A stretch of 13,985 nucleotides of DNA from NCBI GenBank assembly GCA_003563455.1, contig PWRV01000131.1:1-13985 (forward strand), given 5' to 3'. The translations under genes were made by a program, and so were the position numbers. How positions within the stretch are numbered: the stretch's first letter is position 1; every line of letters starts with the position of its first letter. Under the pieces are notes generated by a model that saw only the letters and a program-made list of their open reading frames with translations, did no database searches and was not told the DNA's origin. Shown piece by piece: positions 1-6,977 of this stretch. The DNA is from Thioalkalivibrio sp. GTDB taxonomy: Bacteria > Pseudomonadota > Gammaproteobacteria > Ectothiorhodospirales > Ectothiorhodospiraceae.

Positions 1-527
1 AGCCAGAACCCGAGCCAGAACCCGAGCCAGAACCCGAGCCAGAACCCGAGCCAGAACCCGAGCCAGAACCCGAGCCAGAACCCGAGCCAGAACCCGAGCC
101 GCCCCCGGAGCCCCGTCCCGAGACGCGGCCGGATTCGCCGGCCCAGGTCGCGGGTCCCGCTGAGCCAGACGAAGCCTCGCTGGCCGGTCCGCGGGTGGAC
201 GAAGCACCGGTTCCGGGAATGCTGGAAGACGGTGACGGCGAACCCTTCGAGGAGCCGGGTTTCGGAGCGGCCTACCTGAACAATCCGCCGCCCGAGTATC
301 CGCGGATCTCGCAGCGGCGCAGGGAGCAGGGGACCGTGGTGCTGTGGGTGGCGGTCGGCGCCGACGGAAGTCCGGTCAACTGGCGGGTTGAACGCAGCAG
401 TGGACATGATCGCCTGGACAATGCGGCGCTCGAGGCCGTCTCCGAGTGGCGCTTCGAGCCGGCCCGACGGGGCAATCGCCCGGTCGCGGCTTCGGTACTC
501 GTGCCGATGGAGTTCCGGCTGCGATGA
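1..527 (+). CDS. tonB: TonB-family energy transducer, C-terminal part (5' end outside window)
   Basis: The frame is open from the window edge (first full codon at 3) to a TGA at 525-527, giving 174 visible residues. Residues 1-32 are an uninterrupted Pro-Glu repeat, followed by a Pro/acidic linker. This is the periplasm-spanning rod typical of TonB. The last ~80 residues form a TonB C-terminal domain: a PPPEYPRISQRRREQGTV segment, then SSGHDRLDNAAL, then VSEWRFEPAR near the end. TonB carries proton-motive energy from ExbB/ExbD in the inner membrane to TonB-dependent outer-membrane receptors that import siderophores, heme or cobalamin. The N-terminal membrane anchor lies outside the window and cannot be checked. 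exbB starts 33 nt downstream on the same strand, supporting a tonB-exbB-exbD operon. A GTG at 195 is in frame but internal, so it is not the real start. Confidence 0.93.
   Translation, partial: PEPEPEPEPEPEPEPEPEPEPEPEPEPEPEPEPPPEPRPETRPDSPAQVAGPAEPDEASLAGPRVDEAPVPGMLEDGDGEPFEEPGFGAAYLNNPPPEYPRISQRRREQGTVVLWVAVGADGSPVNWRVERSSGHDRLDNAALEAVSEWRFEPARRGNRPVAASVLVPMEFRLR
3..98 (+). repeat. 12-bp tandem repeat, 8 perfect copies, coding Pro-Glu-Pro-Glu
   Basis: The unit ccagaacccgag is repeated eight times without a mismatch, and the window starts inside or at the edge of the array, so more copies may lie to the left. It is read in frame as PEPE. Because 12 is a multiple of 3, copy-number change would alter the length of the TonB rod without shifting the frame. 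Confidence 0.97.
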
Positions 528-560
528 CGACGACAAAGCGGTGAGAGCAAGAGGTCCGAG

Positions 561-1307
561 ATGAACGACCTGAACATTCTTTACGTTTTCTACCACGGCG
601 ATCCCGTGCTGATCGGGGTCTTCCTGACCCTGCTGGTGCTCTCGATCGCGACCTGGGCGATCGCCGCAACGAAGAGCATCAACCTGATTGAAATACGACG
701 TGCGAACCGGCGGTTCCTGGAAGGCTTCTGGAACGCCAGCAGCCCCCGGGGATTGCGCCAGGTGGTCGCCGACGGGCGCGGTCCGCTCGCCGAGATGGCC
801 CGGGACGGCTGGCACGCGGTCGAGAGCTATCCCGGCCGTCAGGACTTGAGCCCCAAGGGGCAGCAACGTCTTGACGACCACATGATCCGGATGATCCGCC
901 AGTCGATGGACCGACAGCAGCTGCGCATGCAGGCAGGTCAGACGCTGCTGGCATCCGTGGGCAGCCTGGCACCGTTCATCGGACTGTTCGGTACCGTCTG
1001 GGGGATCCACAACGCGCTGATCGAACTGTCGATCCTCGAAAGCGTGTCGATGGATCTGGTCGCCGGTCCGCTGGGCGAGGCGCTGGTCGCCACCGCCGCG
1101 GGCCTCGCCGCAGCCATCCCCGCGGTCGCGTTCTACAACGTCTTCAACCGCTTCAACCGGCTGATGCAGCAGGACCTCGAGGCGTTTGCGCACGACCTGC
1201 ACGCCTACCTGATGCATTCCGACCACGCACCGGGTGCGGCAGGCCGGCAGACCGATGCGGACCCGTTGCCGGCCAGCGACACGCGGCCCGCCGCGGAGGG
1301 AGCCTGA
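561..1307 (+). CDS. exbB: ExbB / MotA-TolQ-ExbB proton channel family protein
   Basis: 248 aa inner-membrane protein; with ExbD it forms the proton-driven motor that energises TonB. Membrane segments are visible at about residues 15-37, 127-150 and 173-195, the usual three-helix ExbB/TolQ layout with a large cytoplasmic loop between the first two. The family signature GSLAPFIGLFGTVWGI is at 134-149. The third helix begins GPLGEALVATAAGLAAA (169-185), whose Glu173 sits where the conserved channel Glu of ExbB is expected. The C-terminal ~25 residues are a Pro/Ala/Asp-rich tail, probably disordered. The ATG at 561 follows an agagg-type ribosome site and lies 33 nt after tonB. exbD starts 2 nt after its stop. 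TolQ is the alternative, but the tonB neighbour and the absence of tolA/tolB favour ExbB. Confidence 0.93.
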   Translation: MNDLNILYVFYHGDPVLIGVFLTLLVLSIATWAIAATKSINLIEIRRANRRFLEGFWNASSPRGLRQVVADGRGPLAEMARDGWHAVESYPGRQDLSPKGQQRLDDHMIRMIRQSMDRQQLRMQAGQTLLASVGSLAPFIGLFGTVWGIHNALIELSILESVSMDLVAGPLGEALVATAAGLAAAIPAVAFYNVFNRFNRLMQQDLEAFAHDLHAYLMHSDHAPGAAGRQTDADPLPASDTRPAAEGA

Positions 1308-1309
1308 CG

Positions 1310-1723
1310 ATGTCCTTCGGACGCCTGGGCGACACCAACGAGCCGATGTCGGACATGAACGTGATTCCGCTGGTCGACGTGATGCTGGTGCTGCTGGTGA
1401 TCTTCATCGTGACCGCACCGATCATTACGCATTCGGTGCAACTGGAACTGCCGCGCGCCAGCAGCGCGCCGAGCGAGGAGACGGTCGACAGTGTAACGCT
1501 CGCGCTGGACGGCGCCGGCGGACTGTACTGGAACAACACCCCGATCGACCAGTCGGCGCTGTTCGGGCGCCTTCAGGAAGCGGTGACGGCCGATCCGGAG
1601 CTGGCGGTCTATCTGCGCGCCGACCGCGACACCCGCTACGAGGTGCTGGCCCGGATCATGGCCGACGCCCGCCGGGCCGGCGTTGCACGCCTCGGCTTCA
1701 TCTCGCAGCCGGACGAGAACTGA
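1310..1723 (+). CDS. exbD: ExbD / TolR family biopolymer transport protein
   Basis: 137 aa; short cytoplasmic N-terminus, one membrane helix (about residues 18-40) and a periplasmic C-terminal domain, as in ExbD/TolR. The start of the helix, MNVIPLVDVMLVLLVIF, carries Asp23, which matches the proton-carrying Asp of ExbD. The length is close to the usual ~140 aa. The ATG at 1310 is 2 nt after the exbB stop, and its ribosome site (ggaggga) lies in the last codons of exbB, so the two are probably translationally coupled. It works with ExbB around the TonB N-terminal helix. A hairpin at 1832-1865 probably ends the transcript. Confidence 0.94.
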   Translation: MSFGRLGDTNEPMSDMNVIPLVDVMLVLLVIFIVTAPIITHSVQLELPRASSAPSEETVDSVTLALDGAGGLYWNNTPIDQSALFGRLQEAVTADPELAVYLRADRDTRYEVLARIMADARRAGVARLGFISQPDEN

Positions 1724-1831
1724 TCGCAGCCGGTTCCGGAAAGACTGCTTCGATACCCCGAACCGGGAACGACGAACCGCCGCTTGCCGGAGGTGCGGGC
1801 CGGCCGCTTCCCATCACTCGCAGCGAAGCGT

Positions 1832-1865
1832 GCGCTGAGAAAGCCAGGACGGCTTTATTCAGCGC
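1832..1865 (+). terminator. Hairpin downstream of exbD, probable terminator in a convergent gap
   Basis: Arms 1832-1845 and 1851-1865 pair around the 5-nt loop aggac. The inner part aaagcc/ggcttt is perfect, and the outer part gcgctga/tcagcgc is perfect with a small bulge between them. A short T-rich patch (ctttatt) lies within the descending arm, so it is not a textbook U-tract terminator. It lies between exbD (+) and the permease (-), which converge, and could serve either strand. I see no gene in the rest of the 1724-1989 gap. Confidence 0.5.
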
Positions 1866-1989
1866 TTCCTGAGCTGGGCCCCATAGGCTGGACAGAGGCT
1901 CCCGCCCGACAAGCGGCATTCTCTGCCCCCCGAAGAAATGGACACGATGAGCCGGGCTCCCGGTGTTCAGGCCGATCCATTAACCGGGC

Positions 1990-3435
1990 TCAGAAGCTGC
2001 CGAAAAGCGTGCCCAGCGTGATCAGCAGCACCAGCGACAGGAACGGAGCCACCATCGCCACCATCGCCAGGTCGAAATAGGACTGCCGGTGCGTGAGTCC
2101 CGCGATCGCGAGCAATGTGATCACGGCGCCGTTGTGGGGCAAGGTATCGAGGCCTCCGGTGGCGACGGCGGTGACCCGGTGCAGCAGGTCGGGGTCGATG
2201 CCGGCGACCCGCGCCATTTCCATATAGGTGTCGCCCAGGGTCGACAGCGCGATACTCATTCCACCCGACGCGGAACCGGTCATGCCGGCCAGCACGTTCA
2301 CCGCGATGGCCAGCGATATCAGCGGGTTGTCCCCACCGAGCTGTACCACGCTGTCGCGGATCAGCAGGAAAGCGCTCAGCGACGCGATCACCGCGCCGAA
2401 GCCGACGAGGCTCGCGGTATTGAAGATCGGGACCAGCGATGCGTTCGCCCCGTTGTCGAGGCTCTGCTTGAACTGCGGGAGCCTGCGCCAGTTCATCGCC
2501 ACCAGCAGGAGCAGAGCCGATACCAGCCCGGCGATGACGGCCCAGATGCCGCGTACCTCCTCGATGTCGGTCTCGCCGTATAGCGGCTGTGCGAGGAACT
2601 CGGTATCCATGCGCGGGATCACGACGAAGGTGAACAGCAGGTTCACCGCGATCACGGTGACCAGCGGCAAAAGGGCAACCAGGAACGACGGCGGTTTCAC
2701 CGGCGGCTTTTCAACCGGGAGTTCCATCAGGTCGAAGCCCTCGCCGGCCGCCTTTTCCCGCAGCTCGCGGTCCGGCGTGAAAGTGGCGTCCGGGTGGTCG
2801 CCGTAGCCCTCGTGCGCGAGCCTGCGCGCGCGGTGCTGCAGCCACAGCATGCCGAGCGTGAACATCGCCACCGCGGTGATCACCCCGAGTCCCGGCGCCG
2901 CGAAGGGGCTGGTGCCGAAAAACGGCATCGGGATCGCGTTCTGGATCGAGGGCGTGCCCGGCAACGCGGTCATCGTGAAGGTGAAGGCGCCGAGCGCGAT
3001 CGTCGCCGGGATCAGCCGCTTGGGGATGTCCGCCTGCCGGAACAGGGCCGCCGCGATCGGGAATACCGCGAAGGCCACCACGAACAGCGACACGCCGCCA
3101 TAGGTCATCACTGCGCCGGACAGCACTACCGCGAGGATTGCGCGGTTGGCCCCGAGTTTCGCAATGATTCCGTTCGCGAGGGTCTGCGCGCTGCCCGAGT
3201 CCTCCATCAGCTTTCCGAACACCGCGCCGAGCAGGAAGATCGGGAAATACAGCGTGATGAAGCCACCCGCGCCGCCCATGAAGATCTGCGTGTAGGCGGC
3301 CAGCGCGTGGCCCTCCCGGGTTGCGACGACCGCGAAGGTCGCCAGTGCCGGTGTGAGGATCAGCAGGCTGACGCCCCGATACGCGAGGTAGATCAGCAGC
3401 CCCAGGGCGACGAACACCACCAGGAGATCGATCAT
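1990..3435 (-). CDS. GntP-family permease (gluconate/organic-acid:H+ symporter-like)
   Basis: 481 aa polytopic inner-membrane protein with about 12 hydrophobic segments. The N-terminal region (LLIYLAYRGVSLLILTPAL, 13-31; a GGAGGFITLYFPIFLLGAVFG stretch starting at 54) and TALPGTPSIQNAIP (157-170) are typical of the GntP permease family. That family carries gluconate and related hydroxy-acids or other carboxylates with protons. A long hydrophilic loop at about 201-250 contains a Pro-Lys-rich stretch and probably faces the cytoplasm. It is somewhat longer than the usual ~440 aa. The start codon overlaps the stop of the upstream patatin gene (ATGA, 3432-3435), so it is translated as the second gene of that pair. 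The substrate cannot be told from sequence. The coupling to a lipase-like gene hints at a carboxylate released from lipid, but that is speculation. Confidence 0.82.
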   Translation of the reverse strand: MIDLLVVFVALGLLIYLAYRGVSLLILTPALATFAVVATREGHALAAYTQIFMGGAGGFITLYFPIFLLGAVFGKLMEDSGSAQTLANGIIAKLGANRAILAVVLSGAVMTYGGVSLFVVAFAVFPIAAALFRQADIPKRLIPATIALGAFTFTMTALPGTPSIQNAIPMPFFGTSPFAAPGLGVITAVAMFTLGMLWLQHRARRLAHEGYGDHPDATFTPDRELREKAAGEGFDLMELPVEKPPVKPPSFLVALLPLVTVIAVNLLFTFVVIPRMDTEFLAQPLYGETDIEEVRGIWAVIAGLVSALLLLVAMNWRRLPQFKQSLDNGANASLVPIFNTASLVGFGAVIASLSAFLLIRDSVVQLGGDNPLISLAIAVNVLAGMTGSASGGMSIALSTLGDTYMEMARVAGIDPDLLHRVTAVATGGLDTLPHNGAVITLLAIAGLTHRQSYFDLAMVAMVAPFLSLVLLITLGTLFGSF

Positions 3436-4505
3436 GGTTGATCCCCCGAGTCGTCTGTTGTCGGCGGACGCAGGGTGTCGGTGGCGAACAGGGCCTTCAG
3501 GTCAAAGGTGGCGCGAACGCCAAGGTCATCGTAGTGGCGCTCGAGAAAGCGGTCCGCCCACGACCACCCCCGCTTCCTGAGGTGCTGCAGGTACTCCCAC
3601 TCGGCGTTGAGCTTGCTGGACGCGTCGAGATCCTTGAGTTCCTCGTGGGCGTGAATCAGGTGCACGAACACGTCCCGGTAGCGCTCCGATTCGAGCTGTT
3701 CGACCTCGATCAGTTCGTGCAGCAGTTCGATCAGCCGCAATTCCTTCACCAGGCTGGCATTGAAGGTGATCTCGTTGATCCGGTTGACGATGTCCCGGCC
3801 GGTTCGAGGCAGGTCCTCGCGCTCGAGGGGGTTGATCTGCACGATGATCAGGTCACGCGTGGCCTGGTCCTCGACCAGCGGATACAGGGCCGGATTGCCG
3901 ATGTAGCCACCATCCCAGTAAGCCTCACCGTCGATCTCGACCGCCTGGAACATGAACGGCAGGCACGCGGAGGCCATAACCGCGTCCACCGACAGGCCAG
4001 GCTGGCTGAAGGTTCGGCCGCGGCCAGTGCGGACGTTCGTCGCCGTGACGAACACGCGCAGGTCCGGACAGCGGTTGACCCGGTCGAAGTCGACCTGATC
4101 GGCGAGCAGATCCCGCAGCGGATTGAAGTTCAGCGGGTTCAGCTCGTAAGGGGAGAACTGTCGCGTCAGTTGCTCGAAGAACAGGTAGGCGGGGGACCGG
4201 TCCAGACTGTAATTGCTGGTCAGGCGGTCCCACGGGCTGCGTTGTATGGGCGAGAGCATCGCCGCGTTGCTCACGCTTTTCCAGAACCGGTGAAGGGCCT
4301 CGCGCGCGCCGTCGCGCCCCCCGCGGTCGAGGCCGTCCGCGATCACGACCGCGTTCATCGCACCCGCGCTGGTGCCACTGACGCTCGAGATATCGATGCG
4401 GTCGTCCGACAGGAGCCGGTCCAGAACCCCCCAGGTCAATGCACCGTGGGCGCCACCACCCTGCAACGCGAGATCGACGGTCTTCGGACCCTTCCTGGAT
4501 GGCAT
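3432..4505 (-). CDS. Patatin-like phospholipase family protein
   Basis: 357 aa, no signal peptide, probably cytoplasmic. It has the full patatin Ser-Asp dyad set: oxyanion-hole loop QGGGAHG (15-21), nucleophile elbow GTSAG with Ser46 (44-48), and catalytic Asp in DGG (198-200). Patatins hydrolyse acyl esters of phospholipids or other lipids. The C-terminal ~130 residues are a charged, mostly helical extension (a Glu/Leu-rich stretch around 250-290, then HLRKRGWSWADRFLERH), which resembles the tail of bacterial patatins of about 350-390 aa. The ATG at 4505 has a good ribosome site (aggag, 7-nt spacing on the minus strand). The gene is first in a two-gene unit with the GntP permease, overlapping it by 4 nt. 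Its substrate and physiological role are unknown. Confidence 0.88.
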   Translation of the reverse strand: MPSRKGPKTVDLALQGGGAHGALTWGVLDRLLSDDRIDISSVSGTSAGAMNAVVIADGLDRGGRDGAREALHRFWKSVSNAAMLSPIQRSPWDRLTSNYSLDRSPAYLFFEQLTRQFSPYELNPLNFNPLRDLLADQVDFDRVNRCPDLRVFVTATNVRTGRGRTFSQPGLSVDAVMASACLPFMFQAVEIDGEAYWDGGYIGNPALYPLVEDQATRDLIIVQINPLEREDLPRTGRDIVNRINEITFNASLVKELRLIELLHELIEVEQLESERYRDVFVHLIHAHEELKDLDASSKLNAEWEYLQHLRKRGWSWADRFLERHYDDLGVRATFDLKALFATDTLRPPTTDDSGDQP

Positions 4506-4536
4506 CTGTTTGCTCCTGCCAAGGTTGAAAGCCGGT

Positions 4537-4565
4537 ATTGCACCGCAGCAAAGGGTTGCTGTCCA
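4537..4565 (-). promoter_or_regulatory. Candidate sigma70-type promoter for patatin-permease unit
   Basis: On the minus strand TGGACA (5/6 to the -35 consensus), a 17-nt spacer and TGCAAT (4/6 to -10) lie about 32 nt upstream of the patatin start. The spacing is ideal but the -10 is only moderate. Seen by eye, not scored. Confidence 0.4.
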
Positions 4566-4651
4566 GTCCGGTGACGGCGCCGGACGGGAGCGGCGCGATC
4601 TTTCACGCTAACTCCCATGGCACTGCGCCACCCCGAAGGATGACAAGTCCG

Positions 4652-4728
4652 GCCACGGATACACACGGATCAACGCGGATAGGGCTTCAATCAAAAAAGA
4701 GCCGTGTTCATCCGTGTCCATCCGTGGC
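4652..4728. repeat. Long imperfect inverted repeat with cacggat/atccgtg units
   Basis: Two 23-nt arms (4652-4674 and 4706-4728) are complementary at 20 of 23 positions and enclose a 31-nt spacer. The arms are built from short units: the left reads cacggat, cacacggat, caacgcggat in succession, and the right reads gttcatccgtg, tccatccgtgg. From memory, 'atccgtgtccatccgtgg' strings recur between genes in unrelated bacterial genomes, so this is probably a dispersed intergenic repeat rather than an operator for one gene. It lies between the divergent patatin and lrgA genes, ending ~57 nt before lrgA, and could form a strong RNA hairpin if transcribed. Confidence 0.75.
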
Positions 4729-4785
4729 TTGTTTTCACGCTACAGTTCCGGCTCTGTCCCGAGTCGATTCCGCAGGAGTCCGATC

Positions 4786-5151
4786 ATGGTCCACGCCATC
4801 CTTGCCCTACTGGTCTGCCAACTGCTCGGCGAGATCATCGTCCGTGCCACCGGTATCCCGATCCCGGGTCCGGTGCTCGGCATGCTGCTGATGCTGGGTG
4901 CACTCGCCGCGCTGCGGGAGGTGCCGGACGAACTGAACGCGGTGGCGGGCGTGCTGCTGTCGCACCTGTCGCTGCTGTTCGTGCCGGCGGGTGTCGGCGT
5001 GATGCTGCATGCCGCGCGAATCAAGACGGAGTGGCTGCCGCTGCTGGCGGGGCTTTTCGTGTCCACCGCGCTGACCATTGCGGTCACCGGTCTGGTCTTC
5101 TTCTGGATGATGCGCAAGATGGGGCTCTGCGAAGCGGAGCAGAAGCCGTGA
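4786..5151 (+). CDS. lrgA: CidA/LrgA family membrane protein
   Basis: 121 aa with four hydrophobic segments. Family motifs are IPIPGPVLGMLLM (24-36) and LFVPAGVGVM (64-73). LrgA/CidA are small inner-membrane proteins described as holin/antiholin-like; in many bacteria, with LrgB, they are linked to murein hydrolase control, membrane stress, or export of pyruvate/glycolate-type metabolites. The ATG at 4786 is chosen because aggag (4774-4778) precedes it with ideal spacing and because the family N-terminus begins here; an in-frame upstream start at 4714 would lie in the inverted repeat and add a non-family N-terminus. The stop overlaps the GTG of lrgB (GTGA). Whether it is the 'cid' or 'lrg' type cannot be told from sequence. 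Confidence 0.9.
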   Translation: MVHAILALLVCQLLGEIIVRATGIPIPGPVLGMLLMLGALAALREVPDELNAVAGVLLSHLSLLFVPAGVGVMLHAARIKTEWLPLLAGLFVSTALTIAVTGLVFFWMMRKMGLCEAEQKP

Positions 5152-5897
5152 ACGGCCCGAGCGACCCGGTGGAGGGAGCGGATCCGCTCGACTTCGATCT
5201 GCTGTGGGTCTACCTGCAGCAGGAACCGCTGCTGTGGCTCACGGCAACGCTCGCCGCCTATGCGATCGGGCACGCGCTGCACCGGGCGGCGGGCGGCTCG
5301 CCGCTGGTGAACTCGGTGGCGGTCGCGATTGCACTGCTGGTGGCCATTCTGGTGGTCAGCGGGACCACTTACGCGACCTACTTCGACGGTGCGCAGTTCG
5401 TGCATTTTCTGCTCGGACCCGCGACGGTGCTGCTGGCGGTGCCGCTGTACCGCAATTTCAACCGCGTGCGCCGGCTGCTGGTGCCGATGCTGGCGGCGCT
5501 GCTGGCGGGCTCGGTGACCGCCGTCGTCTCCGCGGTGGCGGTCGCGGGCGTGCTCGGCGGTAGCCGCGAGACCCTGCTGTCGCTGGCCCCGAAGTCCGCA
5601 ACCACGCCGATCGCGATGGGCATTGCCGAGGAGATTGGTGGCCTGGCCTCGCTGACCGCCACCCTGGTCATCATCACCGGGATCATCGGCGCGATGATCG
5701 TGACCCCGCTGCTCAATGCGCTGCGGGTGACCGACTGGGCCGCCCGCGGCTTCGCGGTGGGCGTCGCGTCGCACGGCATCGGTGCCGCGCGTGCCTTCCA
5801 GGTCAATCAGCTCGCGGGCACCTTTGCCGGGATCGCGATGGCCCTGAATGCCCTGCTGACCGCCCTTCTGGTGCCGCTGCTGCTGCGGTGGGTCTGA
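5148..5897 (+). CDS. lrgB: CidB/LrgB family membrane protein (autolysis regulator-like)
   Basis: 249 aa, polytopic. It has the LrgB/CidB hallmarks FLLGPATVLLAVPLYR (87-102), LAPKSATTPIAM (146-157) and GVASHGIGAARAFQ (205-218). The GTG at 5148 overlaps the lrgA stop by 4 nt, giving coupled translation; the frame is open further upstream but only as a shadow of lrgA. A ~20-residue polar N-terminus precedes the first helix. LrgAB/CidAB homologues in plants and bacteria have been tied to glycolate/glycerate or pyruvate transport. In an autotroph with a carboxysome, photorespiratory-type glycolate handling is one conceivable role, but nothing here proves it. Confidence 0.92.
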   Translation: MNGPSDPVEGADPLDFDLLWVYLQQEPLLWLTATLAAYAIGHALHRAAGGSPLVNSVAVAIALLVAILVVSGTTYATYFDGAQFVHFLLGPATVLLAVPLYRNFNRVRRLLVPMLAALLAGSVTAVVSAVAVAGVLGGSRETLLSLAPKSATTPIAMGIAEEIGGLASLTATLVIITGIIGAMIVTPLLNALRVTDWAARGFAVGVASHGIGAARAFQVNQLAGTFAGIAMALNALLTALLVPLLLRWV

Positions 5898-5908
5898 GGG
5901 CGCTGTCC

Positions 5909-5977
5909 GCAGGAGCGGCCTCTGGCCGCGATCAGGCTTGCCTGAATGACGGGCATCGCGGCTGGAAGCCGCTCCCA
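5909..5977. repeat. REP-like inverted repeat after lrgB
   Basis: Outer arms near 5912-5932 and 5955-5975 (ggagcggc...ccgcgat and its complement) match at 18 of 21 positions. The left arm alone can fold (gcggcc-tct-ggccgc), and the centre holds a small stem (tcagg-cttg-cctga). 'Ggagcggcttccagccgcgat' strings are a familiar class of extragenic palindrome in gammaproteobacteria, so this is probably a dispersed REP/BIME-type element. It lies between the converging lrgB (+) and ERCC4 nuclease (-) genes and may also help end or stabilise transcripts. Confidence 0.75.
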
Positions 5978-6004
5978 CGTGGGTGGTGCGGATGGTGTGA
6001 GGCG

Positions 6005-6643
6005 TCAGTTGCCGTACTCGAGCACCTCGGCGATGCGGGCGGCGCGGGTCCCGTCGATGTCCTCGACCGCGGCCAGCGCGTCGGCGTCCGCCGCGAGTAC
6101 CTTGCGCGCCGATCCGAAGTGCCGCAGCAGCGCTTCCGCCCGGTCCGGGTCGATGCCGGGAAGCGCGCCGAGCAGGTACAGCTGGGCATCCCGGCGGATG
6201 GTGGGTTTGCCCGGCCGCTCGGCCGTGGCGGCGCCGTGGGCCGCTGCCAGTCCGAGCAGGTAGATCAGCATGCCGCTGTTGTCTGCATCCGGGCTGGGTA
6301 GAACGGAGACGTCGTGGCCCACCACCATCGCCGCCAGCGCCCGGTGGATGTCCAGCGCCTGCTGGTGGAACCGTGCCGCGTAGAGGTCGCCCTCAACGAT
6401 GTAGACCACTTGGGAGTGCTGGCTCTTGAGCTTGGCCACCTTGTCCCAGAGGCTTTGGTCCACGACGCTCAGGATCAGGTCGGTGGCCGATTTCCGCTCG
6501 ACGATCACGTCGCCCGGCAACAGGTAGTCGCCCACATCCATCTCGGTGAATTCGAGCGTTACGCCGGTCAGGTCTTCCAGGCGCTTGATGATTCGGCCTT
6601 TCTCGCGGGTGTCGACAAGGATGTTCAGTTCAGGTGCGTTCAT
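6005..6643 (-). CDS. ERCC4-domain (XPF/Mus81-type) nuclease with C-terminal helix-hairpin-helix
   Basis: 212 aa. The N-terminal two thirds is an ERCC4 nuclease domain with a complete active site: Asp11 in LVDTREK (9-15), GDY (38-40) and VERKSATD (48-55), fitting the GD...ERKxxxD signature of XPF, Mus81 and archaeal Hef. The C-terminus (about 155-208) has two helix-hairpin-helix units (GALPGIDPDRAEALLRHFGS, then AAVEDIDGTRAARIAEVLE), the DNA-binding tandem seen in XPF-family nucleases. Such enzymes cut branched or flapped DNA next to a duplex. No helicase domain is attached, so this is the compact two-domain form. The start at 6643 is chosen because ggag lies 6 nt upstream on the minus strand and family similarity begins there; an in-frame ATG at 6682 adds only 13 unsupported residues. 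No partner gene is adjacent; its neighbours are lrgB and divergent csoS1D. Confidence 0.87.
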   Translation of the reverse strand: MNAPELNILVDTREKGRIIKRLEDLTGVTLEFTEMDVGDYLLPGDVIVERKSATDLILSVVDQSLWDKVAKLKSQHSQVVYIVEGDLYAARFHQQALDIHRALAAMVVGHDVSVLPSPDADNSGMLIYLLGLAAAHGAATAERPGKPTIRRDAQLYLLGALPGIDPDRAEALLRHFGSARKVLAADADALAAVEDIDGTRAARIAEVLEYGN

Positions 6644-6740
6644 TGAGACTCCGGGGGATGTGTGCGCGCACATGGGTACCACAGAGCGGGCCGTACGAAC
6701 ACCGCCGGGACGTGTGGATTAACGTCAAGGTTGTGCATTT

Positions 6741-6766
6741 CCCCTCTCACGCTCGCGGGAGAGGGG
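6741..6766. repeat. Hairpin cccctctc/gagagggg
   Basis: Perfect 8-bp arms with a 10-nt loop (acgctcgcgg). A related but imperfect C-rich/G-rich hairpin occurs at 10341-10366, so both may belong to one family of dispersed intergenic palindromes. It is not followed by a T-run and does not look like a terminator. Confidence 0.5.
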
Positions 6767-6971
6767 GCGACATCGGCGGCGATGGTGCCCGGGCCGGAAC
6801 GTCCGCGCGCCCCGCCGGGAACCGGCAGCGCGGCACATGGTACGATTCACCCTTGGTACTAGGGTTTTCGCCGCCGGGGCGCTGTGCGGCGCGGGGCATC
6901 GGGGTCATCCCCCATCTGCGCCCCGGGCCTGCCCGGGGGGGCACGGCCGTGCTCCGGCTGCGGGGAAACGG

Positions 6972-6977
6972 TATCAT
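6972..6977 (+). promoter_or_regulatory. Candidate -10 element for csoS1D
   Basis: TATCAT matches the -10 consensus at 5 of 6 positions. No good -35 hexamer is visible 16-18 nt upstream (gtgctc is the nearest), so an activator would be needed if it is real. It lies 137 nt before the csoS1D start. Confidence 0.25.

Noticed and set aside
1..98. CRISPR-like array
   Set aside because: The 12-bp units are contiguous with no spacers and code for Pro-Glu in the tonB frame.
3438..4574. 378-codon open frame on the plus strand
   Set aside because: It is antisense to the patatin gene, which has intact catalytic motifs and a good ribosome site; the plus-strand translation has no recognisable motifs. GC-rich shadow.
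4704..5147. Long N-terminal extension of LrgB
   Set aside because: The frame is open but runs through the inverted repeat and lrgA in another frame; family homology starts after the GTG at 5148.
4740..5978. 412-codon open frame on the minus strand
   Set aside because: It covers lrgA, lrgB and an intergenic repeat in antisense; composition is Arg/Gln/His-rich without domains. The plus-strand lrgAB pair is certain.
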